A stretch of 27,768 nucleotides of DNA from an uncultured Collinsella sp. GTDB lineage: Bacteria; Actinomycetota; Coriobacteriia; Coriobacteriales; Coriobacteriaceae. The stretch covers positions 1-27,768 of the forward strand of contig URKG01000025.1 of assembly GCA_900548265.1 (NCBI GenBank), in the 5' to 3' direction. Below, in pieces: positions 11,769 to 18,337 of the stretch. A model generated the notes under the pieces. It did no database searches. It was not told the origin of the DNA and saw nothing but the letters and a program-made list of their open reading frames with translations. Made by a program: the position numbers and the translations under genes. Within the stretch, counting starts at the first letter, position 1, and each line of letters starts with the position of its first letter.

Positions 11769-13158
11769 ACTCCTCGGCATGTGCCCCATCAAGCTCATAG
11801 AACTTGGTAGATGCCGGCAGGAACATCAGGTCGACGTCGCCGATCGGGCCCGAACGGTTCTTGGCCACGACGATACGCGTAACGCCCTCGTCGGGTCGAT
11901 CGTCGCGCGAGGCTTCGGCCTCGTCGGCGGAGCGGTCCAAGAACATAACGATATCGGCGTCTTGCTCGATGGAGCCCGATTCACGAAGGTCGGAAAGCTG
12001 CGGGCGCTTGCCGGTACGGGATTCGACCTGACGCGAGAGCTGTGACAGCGCGATGAGCGGGATCTTGAGCTCCTTGGCCATGATCTTAAGACCACGCGAC
12101 ATCTCCGAAACCTCGACGGTACGGCTCTCGGAGCGGCGTCCCGGTGGGGGACTCACCAGCTGCAGGTAGTCCAGGATGATGATTGCCTTCTCCTTGTTAT
12201 GGAGCATGCGGCGGCTCTTGGCGCGAATCTCGGTCACTGTGGTGCCGGGCGTATCGTCAATCAGAATATCGAGCTTGGACAAGGTCTGCGTGGCCTCGTT
12301 GATATTGGCCCACTGCTCGGGGCTAATGCGACCCATGCGGAAGTCACTGATCGAGATCATGGCGTAGGCGCAAATCAGACGCTGGGCAATTTCCTTGCCC
12401 GACATCTCCAGAGAGAAGAAGCCGACGGTATAACCGGCAGCGGCAGCGTTGAGCGCCAGATTCAGAGCGAACGACGTCTTACCCACGGCAGGACGGGCGC
12501 CGATGATGATGAGCTGACCCTCGCGAAAACCCATGAGCATGCGGTCGAGCGACGGGAAGCCCGTGGGCACGCCCGCAGCCTGGCCACCGGCCTGGCACAC
12601 TTCCTCGGCCTCGTTATAGGCCTCGACCATAAACTCGGTCAGCGTCTTGTAGCTCGACTTGACCTCGCGTGCCGTAACCTTGAGCAGCTTGCTCTCGGCC
12701 AGCTCCACGACCTCTTTGGTGTCGGTGGGGGCGTTATAGGCCAGCGCGTTAATCTCGTTGGTGGCGCCGATCAGCTCGCGCAGCATCGAGTCGCGACGGA
12801 CGATGGCGGCATGGTGCTGCCAGTTCACGAGCGACAGGGTCTGACCCATCAACTCCAAAATGTACGCTTCGCCACCCACGGCATCGAGCTTGTTGATGCT
12901 TCGCAGGTAATCGATCAGCGAGATGGAGTCGATGGGAATGCGGCTGTTGTACATATCGACCATCGCGGTATAGATGGTCTTATGAATGGGCCGGTAGAAG
13001 TCATCGGGCTGCAGCTCGACCTGGGCCTCTTCGACCACCTCGGGCGATAGCAGCATAGCGGCCAGTACATTGGCCTCTGCATCTTGGTTTTGGGGAAGAC
13101 CCAACTTTGAGCCGCGGTCCTCAACCGTCAGCCCGGTCTCCCTATCGTCATATGCCAT
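11767..13158 (-). CDS. dnaB: replicative DNA helicase
   Basis: DnaB is the hexameric 5'-3' helicase at the replication fork. The N-terminal domain (about 20-125, QNQDAEANVLAAMLLSPE) contacts primase. After a linker, the RecA-like C-domain has PTGFPSLDRMLMGFREGQLIIIG, Walker A GARPAVGKT (220-228), FFSLEMSG, Walker B IIILDY (326-331), and the ALSQLSR and LRESGSIEQDADIVMFLDR motifs. No intein is present. The protein is 463 aa, a normal size. In-frame ATGs lie at 13170, 13164 and 13158. Only the last has a good ribosome site (GAGGA, 5-nt spacing), and it gives MAYDDRE. It follows rplI by 224 bases and a strong terminator lies between them, so dnaB probably has its own promoter in 13171-13310, where I see no clear motif. 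Confidence 0.95.
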   Translation of the reverse strand: MAYDDRETGLTVEDRGSKLGLPQNQDAEANVLAAMLLSPEVVEEAQVELQPDDFYRPIHKTIYTAMVDMYNSRIPIDSISLIDYLRSINKLDAVGGEAYILELMGQTLSLVNWQHHAAIVRRDSMLRELIGATNEINALAYNAPTDTKEVVELAESKLLKVTAREVKSSYKTLTEFMVEAYNEAEEVCQAGGQAAGVPTGFPSLDRMLMGFREGQLIIIGARPAVGKTSFALNLALNAAAAGYTVGFFSLEMSGKEIAQRLICAYAMISISDFRMGRISPEQWANINEATQTLSKLDILIDDTPGTTVTEIRAKSRRMLHNKEKAIIILDYLQLVSPPPGRRSESRTVEVSEMSRGLKIMAKELKIPLIALSQLSRQVESRTGKRPQLSDLRESGSIEQDADIVMFLDRSADEAEASRDDRPDEGVTRIVVAKNRSGPIGDVDLMFLPASTKFYELDGAHAEE

Positions 13159-13310
13159 GAGCATCCTCATTCATATCGCTTGCGAGCATCCATAGTATCA
13201 GCCACGGTCCCAAAACGCGCCGCACGCGGCCAATCATCACCGAACCAAACGGATGAACGGTCCTGTACACAGGACTTCGACGCGACGTTCACTATGACAC
13301 TCACTCAGCG

Positions 13311-13350
13311 CAAAAAACAAAAGGGCGCCCTGGTTTCCCAGAGCGCCCTT
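13311..13350 (-). terminator. rho-independent terminator after rplI
   Basis: The arms 13321-13333 and 13338-13350 (AAGGGCGCCCTGG and its near complement, with one G-U pair possible) enclose a 4-nt loop. On minus they are followed by TTTTGTTTTTT. The hairpin ends the rpsF-ssb-rpsR-rplI message 32 bases after the rplI stop. Confidence 0.9.
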
Positions 13351-13382
13351 CTTAGAACAAGATTGTTGCGTTGCAGCAAATG

Positions 13383-13922
13383 CTACTCGGCAGCAGCCTC
13401 AGTCTCGACCTCGGCGGTCTCGGCCTCGGCGACCTCAGCGGCCTCCTCGACCTCAGCCTCGGCAGCGAGCTCCTCGGCGGTAACGCCGACGAGAACGACA
13501 ACCTCGGCCTTGATCTCGCGGTACAGCGAGATGGCAACGGTGTGGGCACCGGCAACCTTGATGGGCTTACCGAGCTCGACGCGCTTGCGGTCGATGTCCA
13601 TACCGAGCTGAGCCTTGATGGCGTCAGCGATCATAGCGGCGGTAACGGAGCCAAAGAGGATGCCCTCGTCGCCGACCTTGACGTCAACGGTGACCGTCTT
13701 GCCCTCGAAGGCAGCCTTGGTCTCGTTGGCGGTAGCCAGACGGACGGCCTCGCGCTTGGCGATGTTGTTGCGACGCTCGTCAAGCTGCTTGAGGTTGCCC
13801 TTGGTGGCGGCAACAGCGAGCTTCTTGGGGAACAGGAAGTTCTCAGCGTAACCCTGAGCGACCTCTACGACGTCACCCTCGCCGCCCTTGCCCTTGATCT
13901 CATCGAGAAGAATAACCTTCAT
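13383..13922 (-). CDS. rplI: 50S ribosomal protein L9 with acidic C-terminal tail
   Basis: L9 binds 23S rRNA at the base of the L1 stalk. MKVILLDEIKGKGGEGDVVEVAQGYAENFLFPKKLA is the classic N-terminal domain. The long central helix follows, then the C-domain (FGSVTAAMIADAIKAQLGMDIDRKRVEL) ends near residue 148. The protein is 179 aa, while about 150 is usual. The extra 30 residues are almost only Ala, Glu, Val and Thr (a tail such as EEAAEVAEAETAEVETEAAA), probably flexible. The ATG at 13922 follows rpsR after 15 bases, and AAGGGAG lies just upstream. Confidence 0.97.
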   Translation of the reverse strand: MKVILLDEIKGKGGEGDVVEVAQGYAENFLFPKKLAVAATKGNLKQLDERRNNIAKREAVRLATANETKAAFEGKTVTVDVKVGDEGILFGSVTAAMIADAIKAQLGMDIDRKRVELGKPIKVAGAHTVAISLYREIKAEVVVLVGVTAEELAAEAEVEEAAEVAEAETAEVETEAAAE

Positions 13923-13937
13923 GATGCGTCTCCCTTC

Positions 13938-14204
13938 TTAGCCGCGGTCGCGGTTGCCACGAGAGGAAACCACGGGGACGGTGTACGGCAGGAGAGCCAT
14001 CTCGCGGGCGCGCTTGATGGCGTTGGCGATGTCATGCTGATGCTGCGTGCAAGCGCCAGTGACGCGACGGGGCTTGATCTTGCCACGGTCGGTCATGTAC
14101 TTACGGAGAAGCTGAGTGTCCTTATAGTCGATGAACTCAGTGTTCTCCTTGCAGAACTGGCAGTACTTACGACGCGGCTGACGTGCAGAAAAATCATTAG
14201 CCAT
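13938..14204 (-). CDS. rpsR: 30S ribosomal protein S18, zinc-binding type
   Basis: S18 pairs with S6 on the platform of the small subunit. The 88-aa protein has RRKYCQFCKENTEFIDYKD, then KIKPRRVTGACTQHQHDIANAIKRAREMALLPY, the family signature. The CxxC pair together with CTQH marks the C(+) paralogue that carries a zinc ribbon, as opposed to the zinc-free version. The frame is open to 14255, but MANDFSARQPRR at 14204 has GAAAGG upstream and matches the family length. It sits 72 bases after ssb and 15 before rplI in the same operon. Confidence 0.96.
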   Translation of the reverse strand: MANDFSARQPRRKYCQFCKENTEFIDYKDTQLLRKYMTDRGKIKPRRVTGACTQHQHDIANAIKRAREMALLPYTVPVVSSRGNRDRG

Positions 14205-14276
14205 GTCAAAATACCTTTCATTTGGCAACTTCGGCGAACCGAAGCCGCCTCTCACTCAAAAATAGGTGAACAACCC

Positions 14277-14729
14277 TTAGAACGGGATGTCCTCATCGTA
14301 GACGTCGACCGCAGGCGGCGTGGCCACCGGTGCGGCAGGACGTGCTGCGGGCGCGGGCGCTGCGGGGGCGTAACCGCCCTGATCGTAGCCACCCTGGCCA
14401 CCACGGGAGCTCATAAACTCGATCTCATCGACGATGACCTCAAGCTTGCTCCGGCGCTGGCCGTCGCGCTCCCAAGAGCTGTAGCGCAGCTTGCCCTCGA
14501 TCGCGACCTTGTTTCCCTTTGCCAGGAAACGGCTCACGGCCTCGGCGCGGGTGCCGAACATGGTGCAGTCGACAAAGTTGGGATAGTCCTCCCACTCGCC
14601 AGTCTGCGCGTTGCGGCGACGATCGTTCACGGCGACGCCAAAGGACAGAACCTGGGTTCCGCCGGCGGTGGCGCGCAGCTCGGGATCGCGGGTGAGGTTA
14701 CCGGTGATGTTCACTCGATTGATGCTCAT
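14277..14729 (-). CDS. ssb: single-stranded DNA-binding protein
   Basis: SSB coats single-stranded DNA in replication and repair. The 150-aa protein has the OB-fold domain (about 1-105: NITGNLTRDPELRATAGGTQV, FVDCTMFGTRAEAVSRFLAKGNKVAIEGKLRYSSWE). A Gly/Pro/Ala-rich linker follows (about 108-140), then the acidic tip DVYDEDIPF, which recruits partner proteins. The tail is intact. AGAGGAAG lies about 9 bases before the ATG. It is placed between rpsF and rpsR, the common arrangement, so it is co-expressed with ribosomal proteins. Confidence 0.96.
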   Translation of the reverse strand: MSINRVNITGNLTRDPELRATAGGTQVLSFGVAVNDRRRNAQTGEWEDYPNFVDCTMFGTRAEAVSRFLAKGNKVAIEGKLRYSSWERDGQRRSKLEVIVDEIEFMSSRGGQGGYDQGGYAPAAPAPAARPAAPVATPPAVDVYDEDIPF

Positions 14730-14777
14730 AACTCACTACTTCCTCTTGGGGCACAAGCCCAGTCCAAAACGACAGTC

Positions 14778-15071
14778 TTACTCCTGGTCGTCGCGACGGA
14801 CGATCATGTGGCGGACCACAGCGTCGGTGATGCGCAGGACGCGATCAAGCTCGGCGATCTGGGTAGGATCTGCGTGGAAGTTGATGAGGGTGTAGTCACC
14901 ATCGGTGAGGTCGTTGATCTCGTAGGCGAGCTTGCGCTTGCCCCACTCGTCAACGGAGTCGACCTTGCCAGCGCCCTCAGCGATCGTGGTATCGATACGC
15001 TTCATAACAGCGAGACGAGTCTCGGGGTCGAGCGACGGGTCAACAAAGAACAGCAGTTCATAAGCCTTCAT
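14778..15071 (-). CDS. rpsF: 30S ribosomal protein S6
   Basis: S6 binds 16S rRNA together with S18. The 97-aa protein begins MKAYELLFFVDPSLDPE and contains VDEWGKRKLAYEINDLTDGDYTLINFHA, the family core, ending RITDAVVRHMIVRRDDQE. An open frame continues to 15092, but the ATG at 15071 has an excellent AGGAGGTGA 5 bases upstream and the conserved N-terminus. It is the first gene of the rpsF-ssb-rpsR-rplI operon, with 48 bases to ssb. The leader upstream contains two stable hairpins and may carry autoregulation. Confidence 0.97.
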   Translation of the reverse strand: MKAYELLFFVDPSLDPETRLAVMKRIDTTIAEGAGKVDSVDEWGKRKLAYEINDLTDGDYTLINFHADPTQIAELDRVLRITDAVVRHMIVRRDDQE

Positions 15072-15530
15072 ATTGTCACCTCCTCTGGGCAAATGTGGCT
15101 TCAGGTCGTGAAGGTGCGCCTGAAGCAGGAAAAGACTTGGTAATAATATCTTTCAACCTCCTAGGCTGCAATAATTTGCAGCTACAACCTCATGACCTCC
15201 ACATATGCCCATACTCGCACCACGTTTCATGCGCATTCCAACCAAATGCCGACCAAAAGCTTGACAGATCTGTGGACAAGATACGGTGCCGTGGGGACAA
15301 GCTGAGCCAAGCCGCAGGTCAACGGGCACAAGGCTGTGGTCGCAAAATGCATACCAGTGGTCCACAGCACCACCCAAAGATTTTTAAATTCATTGCCAAG
15401 TCGCTTATGAATACCCCTTTTGAACAATTGAGTTGATCAACCACGCTGGTCGGAAGCCGTTTTTTGGCACCTCAAACCCCACTGCAACGCCAAGCGCGGC
15501 CAAGCGTTTTAAAAAATGCCAACTTTTCTG
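15072..15530 (-). promoter_or_regulatory. gene-free leader of the rpsF operon with hairpins and DnaA-box-like sites
   Basis: No protein-like open frame is supported here. Hairpin A pairs 15098-15105 with 15119-15126 (GCTTCAGG and complement) and lies 27 bases before the rpsF ATG. Hairpin B pairs 15165-15171 with 15176-15182 (GCTGCAA and complement). S6-S18 commonly repress rpsF through a leader structure, so hairpin A is a candidate, but the CCG element expected in that motif was not verified. Further upstream, TGTGGACAA (15271-15279), GTGGGGACAA (15291-15300) and TGGTCCACA (15358-15366) resemble DnaA boxes. Next to them is an AT-rich patch at 15378-15392. Confidence 0.45.
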
Positions 15531-15531
15531 T

Positions 15532-15559
15532 TTGCACTTTGCGATTCCTCGTGTATACT
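15532..15559 (+). promoter_or_regulatory. promoter of the tRNA-Ser genes
   Basis: TTGCAC (15532-15537) and TATACT (15554-15559) are separated by 16 bases, a good sigma-70-type pair. The -10 ends 16 bases before the first tRNA nucleotide. Confidence 0.7.
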
Positions 15560-15575
15560 GACTTTCGCATTTAAC

Positions 15576-15666
15576 GGAGAGTTGTCCGAGTGGCCGAAGG
15601 AGCACGATTGGAAATCGTGTAGGCGTCAAAAGCGTCTCCAGGGTTCAAATCCCTGACTCTCCGCCA
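15576..15666 (+). tRNA. tRNA-Ser(GGA), encoded CCA
   Basis: The acceptor arms GGAGAGT and ACTCTCC pair fully. The anticodon stem CACGA/TCGTG encloses the loop TTGGAAA with anticodon GGA at 15610-15612. A long variable arm (AGGCGTCAAAAGCGTCTCC) marks a class II tRNA, and the T-loop TTCAAAT is present. The 3' CCA is encoded at 15664-15666. It reads UCC and UCU codons. Confidence 0.97.
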
Positions 15667-15675
15667 GTTAATTCC

Positions 15676-15705
15676 AAAGCAGGCCTTCGAGCCTGCTTTG
15701 TTTTT
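15676..15705 (+). terminator. terminator between the two tRNA-Ser genes
   Basis: The arms 15676-15684 and 15691-15699 (AAAGCAGGC and its complement) close a 6-nt loop and are followed by GTTTTT. The hairpin separates the tRNA genes, so the second may depend on readthrough or on an unseen promoter in the 48-bp spacer. Confidence 0.85.
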
Positions 15706-15714
15706 ACCCCACGC

Positions 15715-15805
15715 GGAGGGGTGGCAGAGTGGTTGAATGCGGCGGTCTCGAAAACCGTTTGGCCTGTATAAGGTCACGAGGGTTCGAATCCCTCCTCCTC
15801 CGCCA
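15715..15805 (+). tRNA. tRNA-Ser(CGA), encoded CCA
   Basis: The acceptor GGAGGGG pairs with CTCCTCC with one G-U pair. The anticodon loop CTCGAAA gives CGA at 15749-15751. The long variable arm (about 15759-15779) is typical of class II. T-stem GAGGG/CCCTC and loop TTCGAAT are present, and CCA is encoded at 15803-15805. It reads UCG. Its 3' 25 bases recur inverted at 15870-15894. Confidence 0.96.
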
Positions 15806-15816
15806 TTTTGGTTGAG

Positions 15817-15847
15817 AAAGCTCCCGGGAATGGGAGCTTTTTTGTTT
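15817..15847 (+). terminator. terminator after tRNA-Ser(CGA)
   Basis: The 9-bp arms 15817-15825 and 15832-15840 (AAAGCTCCC and complement) surround a 6-nt loop and run into TTTGTTTT. It is a standard rho-independent end for the tRNA unit. Confidence 0.9.
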
Positions 15848-15869
15848 TGAGTCCCTAACAAGCAAATAC

Positions 15870-16008
15870 GGCGGAGGAGGAGGGATTCGAACCCGCCAGG
15901 GCGCGGAGCGTAAAGAAAACGCGCCCGTGGCGCGTTTTTAGCGCAGCGCGGTCGGCGCAAGCCGACCGGATAAATTTTGAGCGGAGCTCAAAATTTGGAC
16001 ATCCCTCC
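15870..16008 (-). pseudogene. tRNA-Ser-like relic interrupted by three palindromes
   Basis: On minus, the last 25 bases (15894-15870) equal the T-arm and acceptor 3' half of tRNA-Ser(CGA), including TTCGAAT. The other end (16008-16001, GGAGGGAT) resembles the tRNA 5' acceptor. Between them, the D and anticodon arms are replaced by hairpins: 15972-15982 with 15986-15996 (11 bp), 15949-15955 with 15960-15966 (about 7 bp, GCAA loop) and 15916-15925 with 15929-15938 (10 bp). The last of these is followed by T on plus and could terminate transcription. It cannot be a working tRNA. It may be an att-site remnant or a tRNA-derived repeat. Confidence 0.5.
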
Positions 16009-16174
16009 TATTCGACCACGCCCCCATCGCGTTCAGCATCAACCCGGATCCCCAAACATGGAACCTATGACCGTACCCAGTCCCGACCGTTTGCCGAGCA
16101 ATAGGGTCGCAATCGGCGCCGAACATGTACTATGTACGGGCATTGTCTAAACCCGTTACTCAAAGGACCCCATC

Positions 16175-16864
16175 TTGCCCGTTGCCGCCGCTATGATCGT
16201 TACCGCACACGCCTCGGATGCCATGGTTGCCATCCCGTTTTGGCTCGAGATGTTCGCCGTCGTCGCGGCATCGATCTCGGGCGTGTTGGTCGCACGCGAG
16301 CACAAACTCGACCTGGTGGGCGCCGTCGCGCTCGCCGTGGTCTGTGGACTGGGCGGCGGTCTTTTGCGCGATATGACGCTGCAGGTGGGCAACGTCTACA
16401 TCCTCAACCAACCGATGGCGCTCCCGCTCTCCATCGCCACCGCGGCCATCATCTACATCTTCCCGGCAATCGTCGACAAGCCCGAAAAGCTCATTCCCCT
16501 GCTCGATATCATCTCGGTGGGTATTTATGCGGCAACCGGCGCAGACAAGGCGCTGGTCTACGGCTTTGCGCCGGCGGTGTGCATCATGATGGGCTTTTTT
16601 ACCGCGGTGGGCGGCGGCATGCTGCGAGATGGTTTTATGGGTGTGGTGCCGGGTATCTTCCAGCGCACCAACTTCTATGCCATCGCGGCCATCGCCGGAT
16701 CGGCAAGCTATGTTTGCCTTGTCATGAGCGGCTTGGTCAGCAATGTCGTCGCACTGGTCGTTTGCGTCGTGGTGACCATGGGACTACGCTGGCTGTCGCT
16801 GCGCTTTGATATCAAAAGCCCCACCGAGGATGACATCGCACGCTTTTTGCACCGCAAAAAGTAG
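16175..16864 (+). CDS. TRIC-family (YadS/YicG-like, UPF0126) membrane protein
   Basis: The protein (229 aa) has about seven membrane spans arranged as two similar halves. Each half carries a Gly-rich GGG-x-LRD signature: GGGLLRD at 60-66 and GGGMLRD at 146-152, the hallmark of the trimeric intracellular cation channel-like family. Prokaryotic members conduct potassium or other monovalent cations, and some are annotated only as UPF0126. The start is a TTG at 16175 with AAGGA about 8 bases upstream. An ATG 18 bases downstream is possible but has no ribosome site and would trim the N-terminus. It is the first plus-strand gene after the tRNAs and is followed 106 bases later by the bactofilin-like gene. 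A functional link is not shown. Confidence 0.88.
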   Translation: MPVAAAMIVTAHASDAMVAIPFWLEMFAVVAASISGVLVAREHKLDLVGAVALAVVCGLGGGLLRDMTLQVGNVYILNQPMALPLSIATAAIIYIFPAIVDKPEKLIPLLDIISVGIYAATGADKALVYGFAPAVCIMMGFFTAVGGGMLRDGFMGVVPGIFQRTNFYAIAAIAGSASYVCLVMSGLVSNVVALVVCVVVTMGLRWLSLRFDIKSPTEDDIARFLHRKK

Positions 16865-16970
16865 GTGGCGCGGGCTCATCCTTCGAAATGCAACCGAGAG
16901 GTTCTTTTAGAGCGCCCACGCGTTGGGTACCCTGTTAGGTGCATGTCGAGCATCTGACGAAGGATTCACT

Positions 16971-18116
16971 ATGCCCTGTAATCAATTCCCGTCGACCCAG
17001 CGCCGTAAAGCGTGGGGCCGCATCACGATCTTATTCGCGCTCATCGCTCTAGCGGTCACCGCGCTTCCCACGGCGTCGTTCGCCGGCACGGACACCGCAG
17101 GCAACGTACTTGCGACCGACAATGACGCCAATTCGTCCGGCGTCGAAGGTGACCTGTACTGGGCAGGTCAGGCCCTCAACTTGGACGATGCGTCCATCGG
17201 CCGCGACATAATTGCAGCAGGCGAGAGCCTCTCCATCCGCGACTGCACGGTGGGCGGCGCCGTCCGCTTGGCGGCACGCACTATCGATATCGCCAAGACC
17301 ACGGTTGATGGCAGCGTCACGGTCGTCGGTCAGCACGTTGTGCTCAATTCCGACAGCACCGCCAACTGTTTTTACGCGATAGGCGAGACGGTTGCCCTGC
17401 GCGGCTCTACCAAGTCGGCAGCGCTTGCGGGCGACACGGTGACCATCGATGGCACCGTCGAGGGCGATGTCGAGGTTTGGGCCGACAAGCTCATCCTGGG
17501 CAAGAACGCCCACATCACCGGCACCGTGAACGCGCACGTCTCCGAGGACCCCGAGCGTGCCGCAGGAGCCGAGGTAGGCGCGCTCAAGATCGACCGCACC
17601 GAGAACGAGGATACTTCCACCGTTAACGATGTCATCGGCGGTATCGTCGCCGCGGCACTCTCGACCTGCTTTGTCGCTCTGCTGCTCGAGCTCGTCTTTC
17701 CGCGCGCGACCGCCAGCGCCGCCGGCATGCTCCACCAGCGCCCCATGCCCCTGTGGGTGAGCGGTCTTCTGGGCACGATTGCTATCGTCCCCGCCGTCCT
17801 ACTGCTAATTATCTCTATCGCTGGTCTGTCGCTTGCCGGAGCCCTCTTGTGCGGTGTTATTGGCATCGCACTGGTGTCGAGCGCCTTTGCGGGGTGCGCG
17901 ATCGCGCGCATGGTCGGAAACAGCCAGAACCGCTACGCCATGGCAGCCGTGGGCGGCGTAATCGCAGGCGCCCTCACGGGGCTTCCCCTCGTAGGTGGCT
18001 TCATCAGCAGCGTAGCCTTTGTCTTTATGCTCGGCTACGTTATCCAGATCATCTGGCGCAACGCCCACCTCAAACCGCAGCAGCCAGCTAACACGCCAGG
18101 ACTCCCCACCGCTTAG
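16971..18116 (+). CDS. exported bactofilin-like beta-solenoid protein with C-terminal membrane spans
   Basis: The protein has 381 aa. Residues 1-38 form a signal peptide (Arg-rich start, hydrophobic core, ASFA before the likely cleavage). Residues 55-190 show short repeats of the type G-D-V/I-x-x-G-x-x-V (for example GRDIIAAGESLSI, VDGSVTVVGQHVVL, VEGDVEVWADKLILG), the pattern of a right-handed beta-helix of the polymer-forming bactofilin type. After an acidic linker (about 190-220), four or more hydrophobic spans occupy 221-365. Fusion of an outward beta-solenoid to a membrane domain differs from cytoplasmic bactofilins. I infer a surface or envelope role and cannot give a function. The ATG at 16971 has GAAGGA 6-7 bases upstream; the longer open frame from 16923 lacks support. 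Confidence 0.75.
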   Translation: MPCNQFPSTQRRKAWGRITILFALIALAVTALPTASFAGTDTAGNVLATDNDANSSGVEGDLYWAGQALNLDDASIGRDIIAAGESLSIRDCTVGGAVRLAARTIDIAKTTVDGSVTVVGQHVVLNSDSTANCFYAIGETVALRGSTKSAALAGDTVTIDGTVEGDVEVWADKLILGKNAHITGTVNAHVSEDPERAAGAEVGALKIDRTENEDTSTVNDVIGGIVAAALSTCFVALLLELVFPRATASAAGMLHQRPMPLWVSGLLGTIAIVPAVLLLIISIAGLSLAGALLCGVIGIALVSSAFAGCAIARMVGNSQNRYAMAAVGGVIAGALTGLPLVGGFISSVAFVFMLGYVIQIIWRNAHLKPQQPANTPGLPTA

Positions 18117-18122
18117 CCGCCG

Positions 18123-18157
18123 ACCACCACAAAGATGCCAAGCACCTTTGTGGTGGT
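18123..18157 (+). repeat. 12-bp hairpin after the bactofilin-like gene
   Basis: The arms 18123-18134 and 18146-18157 (ACCACCACAAAG and complement) are perfect. The right arm shares 18155-18157 with the left arm of the following repeat, so the two hairpins compete. No T run follows directly. Confidence 0.6.
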
Positions 18158-18183
18158 GCAAAGGGGTCAGGTTACTTTGCACC
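18155..18183 (+). repeat. 29-bp palindromic repeat, copy 1
   Basis: The 9-bp arms GGTGCAAAG (18155-18163) and CTTTGCACC (18175-18183) flank GGGTCAGGTTA. An inverted, slightly diverged copy lies at 24047-24074, so the pair brackets the fimbrial operon. Confidence 0.75.
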
Positions 18184-18191
18184 AACAAACG

Positions 18192-18235
18192 AAGCGGGGC
18201 ACCCGATCGCATCGACCGGGTGCCCCGCTTTTCTT
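18192..18235 (+). terminator. rho-independent terminator for the plus-strand pair
   Basis: The 14-bp arms 18192-18205 and 18217-18230 (AAGCGGGGCACCCG and complement) enclose an 11-nt loop and run into TTTTCTT on plus. It ends the plus-strand unit. Bases 18236-18337 hold nothing I recognise. Confidence 0.85.
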
Positions 18236-18337
18236 GGAGGGTTCTCTAGTAACTTTTTCAAAACCAATGATCATCAGGCCGATGGACCTGCGCGTCACTC
18301 GCTACGGAGGCAGTACGCCATTGAACAAGGGGGGCAA

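Noticed and set aside
13371..15143. Open frame of 590 codons on plus across rplI, rpsR, ssb and rpsF
   Set aside because: It overlaps four conserved ribosomal and replication genes in antisense.
15095..15436. Open frame of 113 codons on plus in the rpsF leader
   Set aside because: No ribosome site and no protein-like pattern; the stretch is better explained as a structured leader.
15072..15530. The region as the chromosomal origin oriC
   Set aside because: Only one strong DnaA-like box, and no dnaA, dnaN or rpmH nearby.
15571..15960. Open frame of 129 codons on minus across the tRNA-Ser genes
   Set aside because: It is translation of tRNA genes in antisense (the GGIRTLV-like string comes from the tRNA T-arm), a common annotation artefact.
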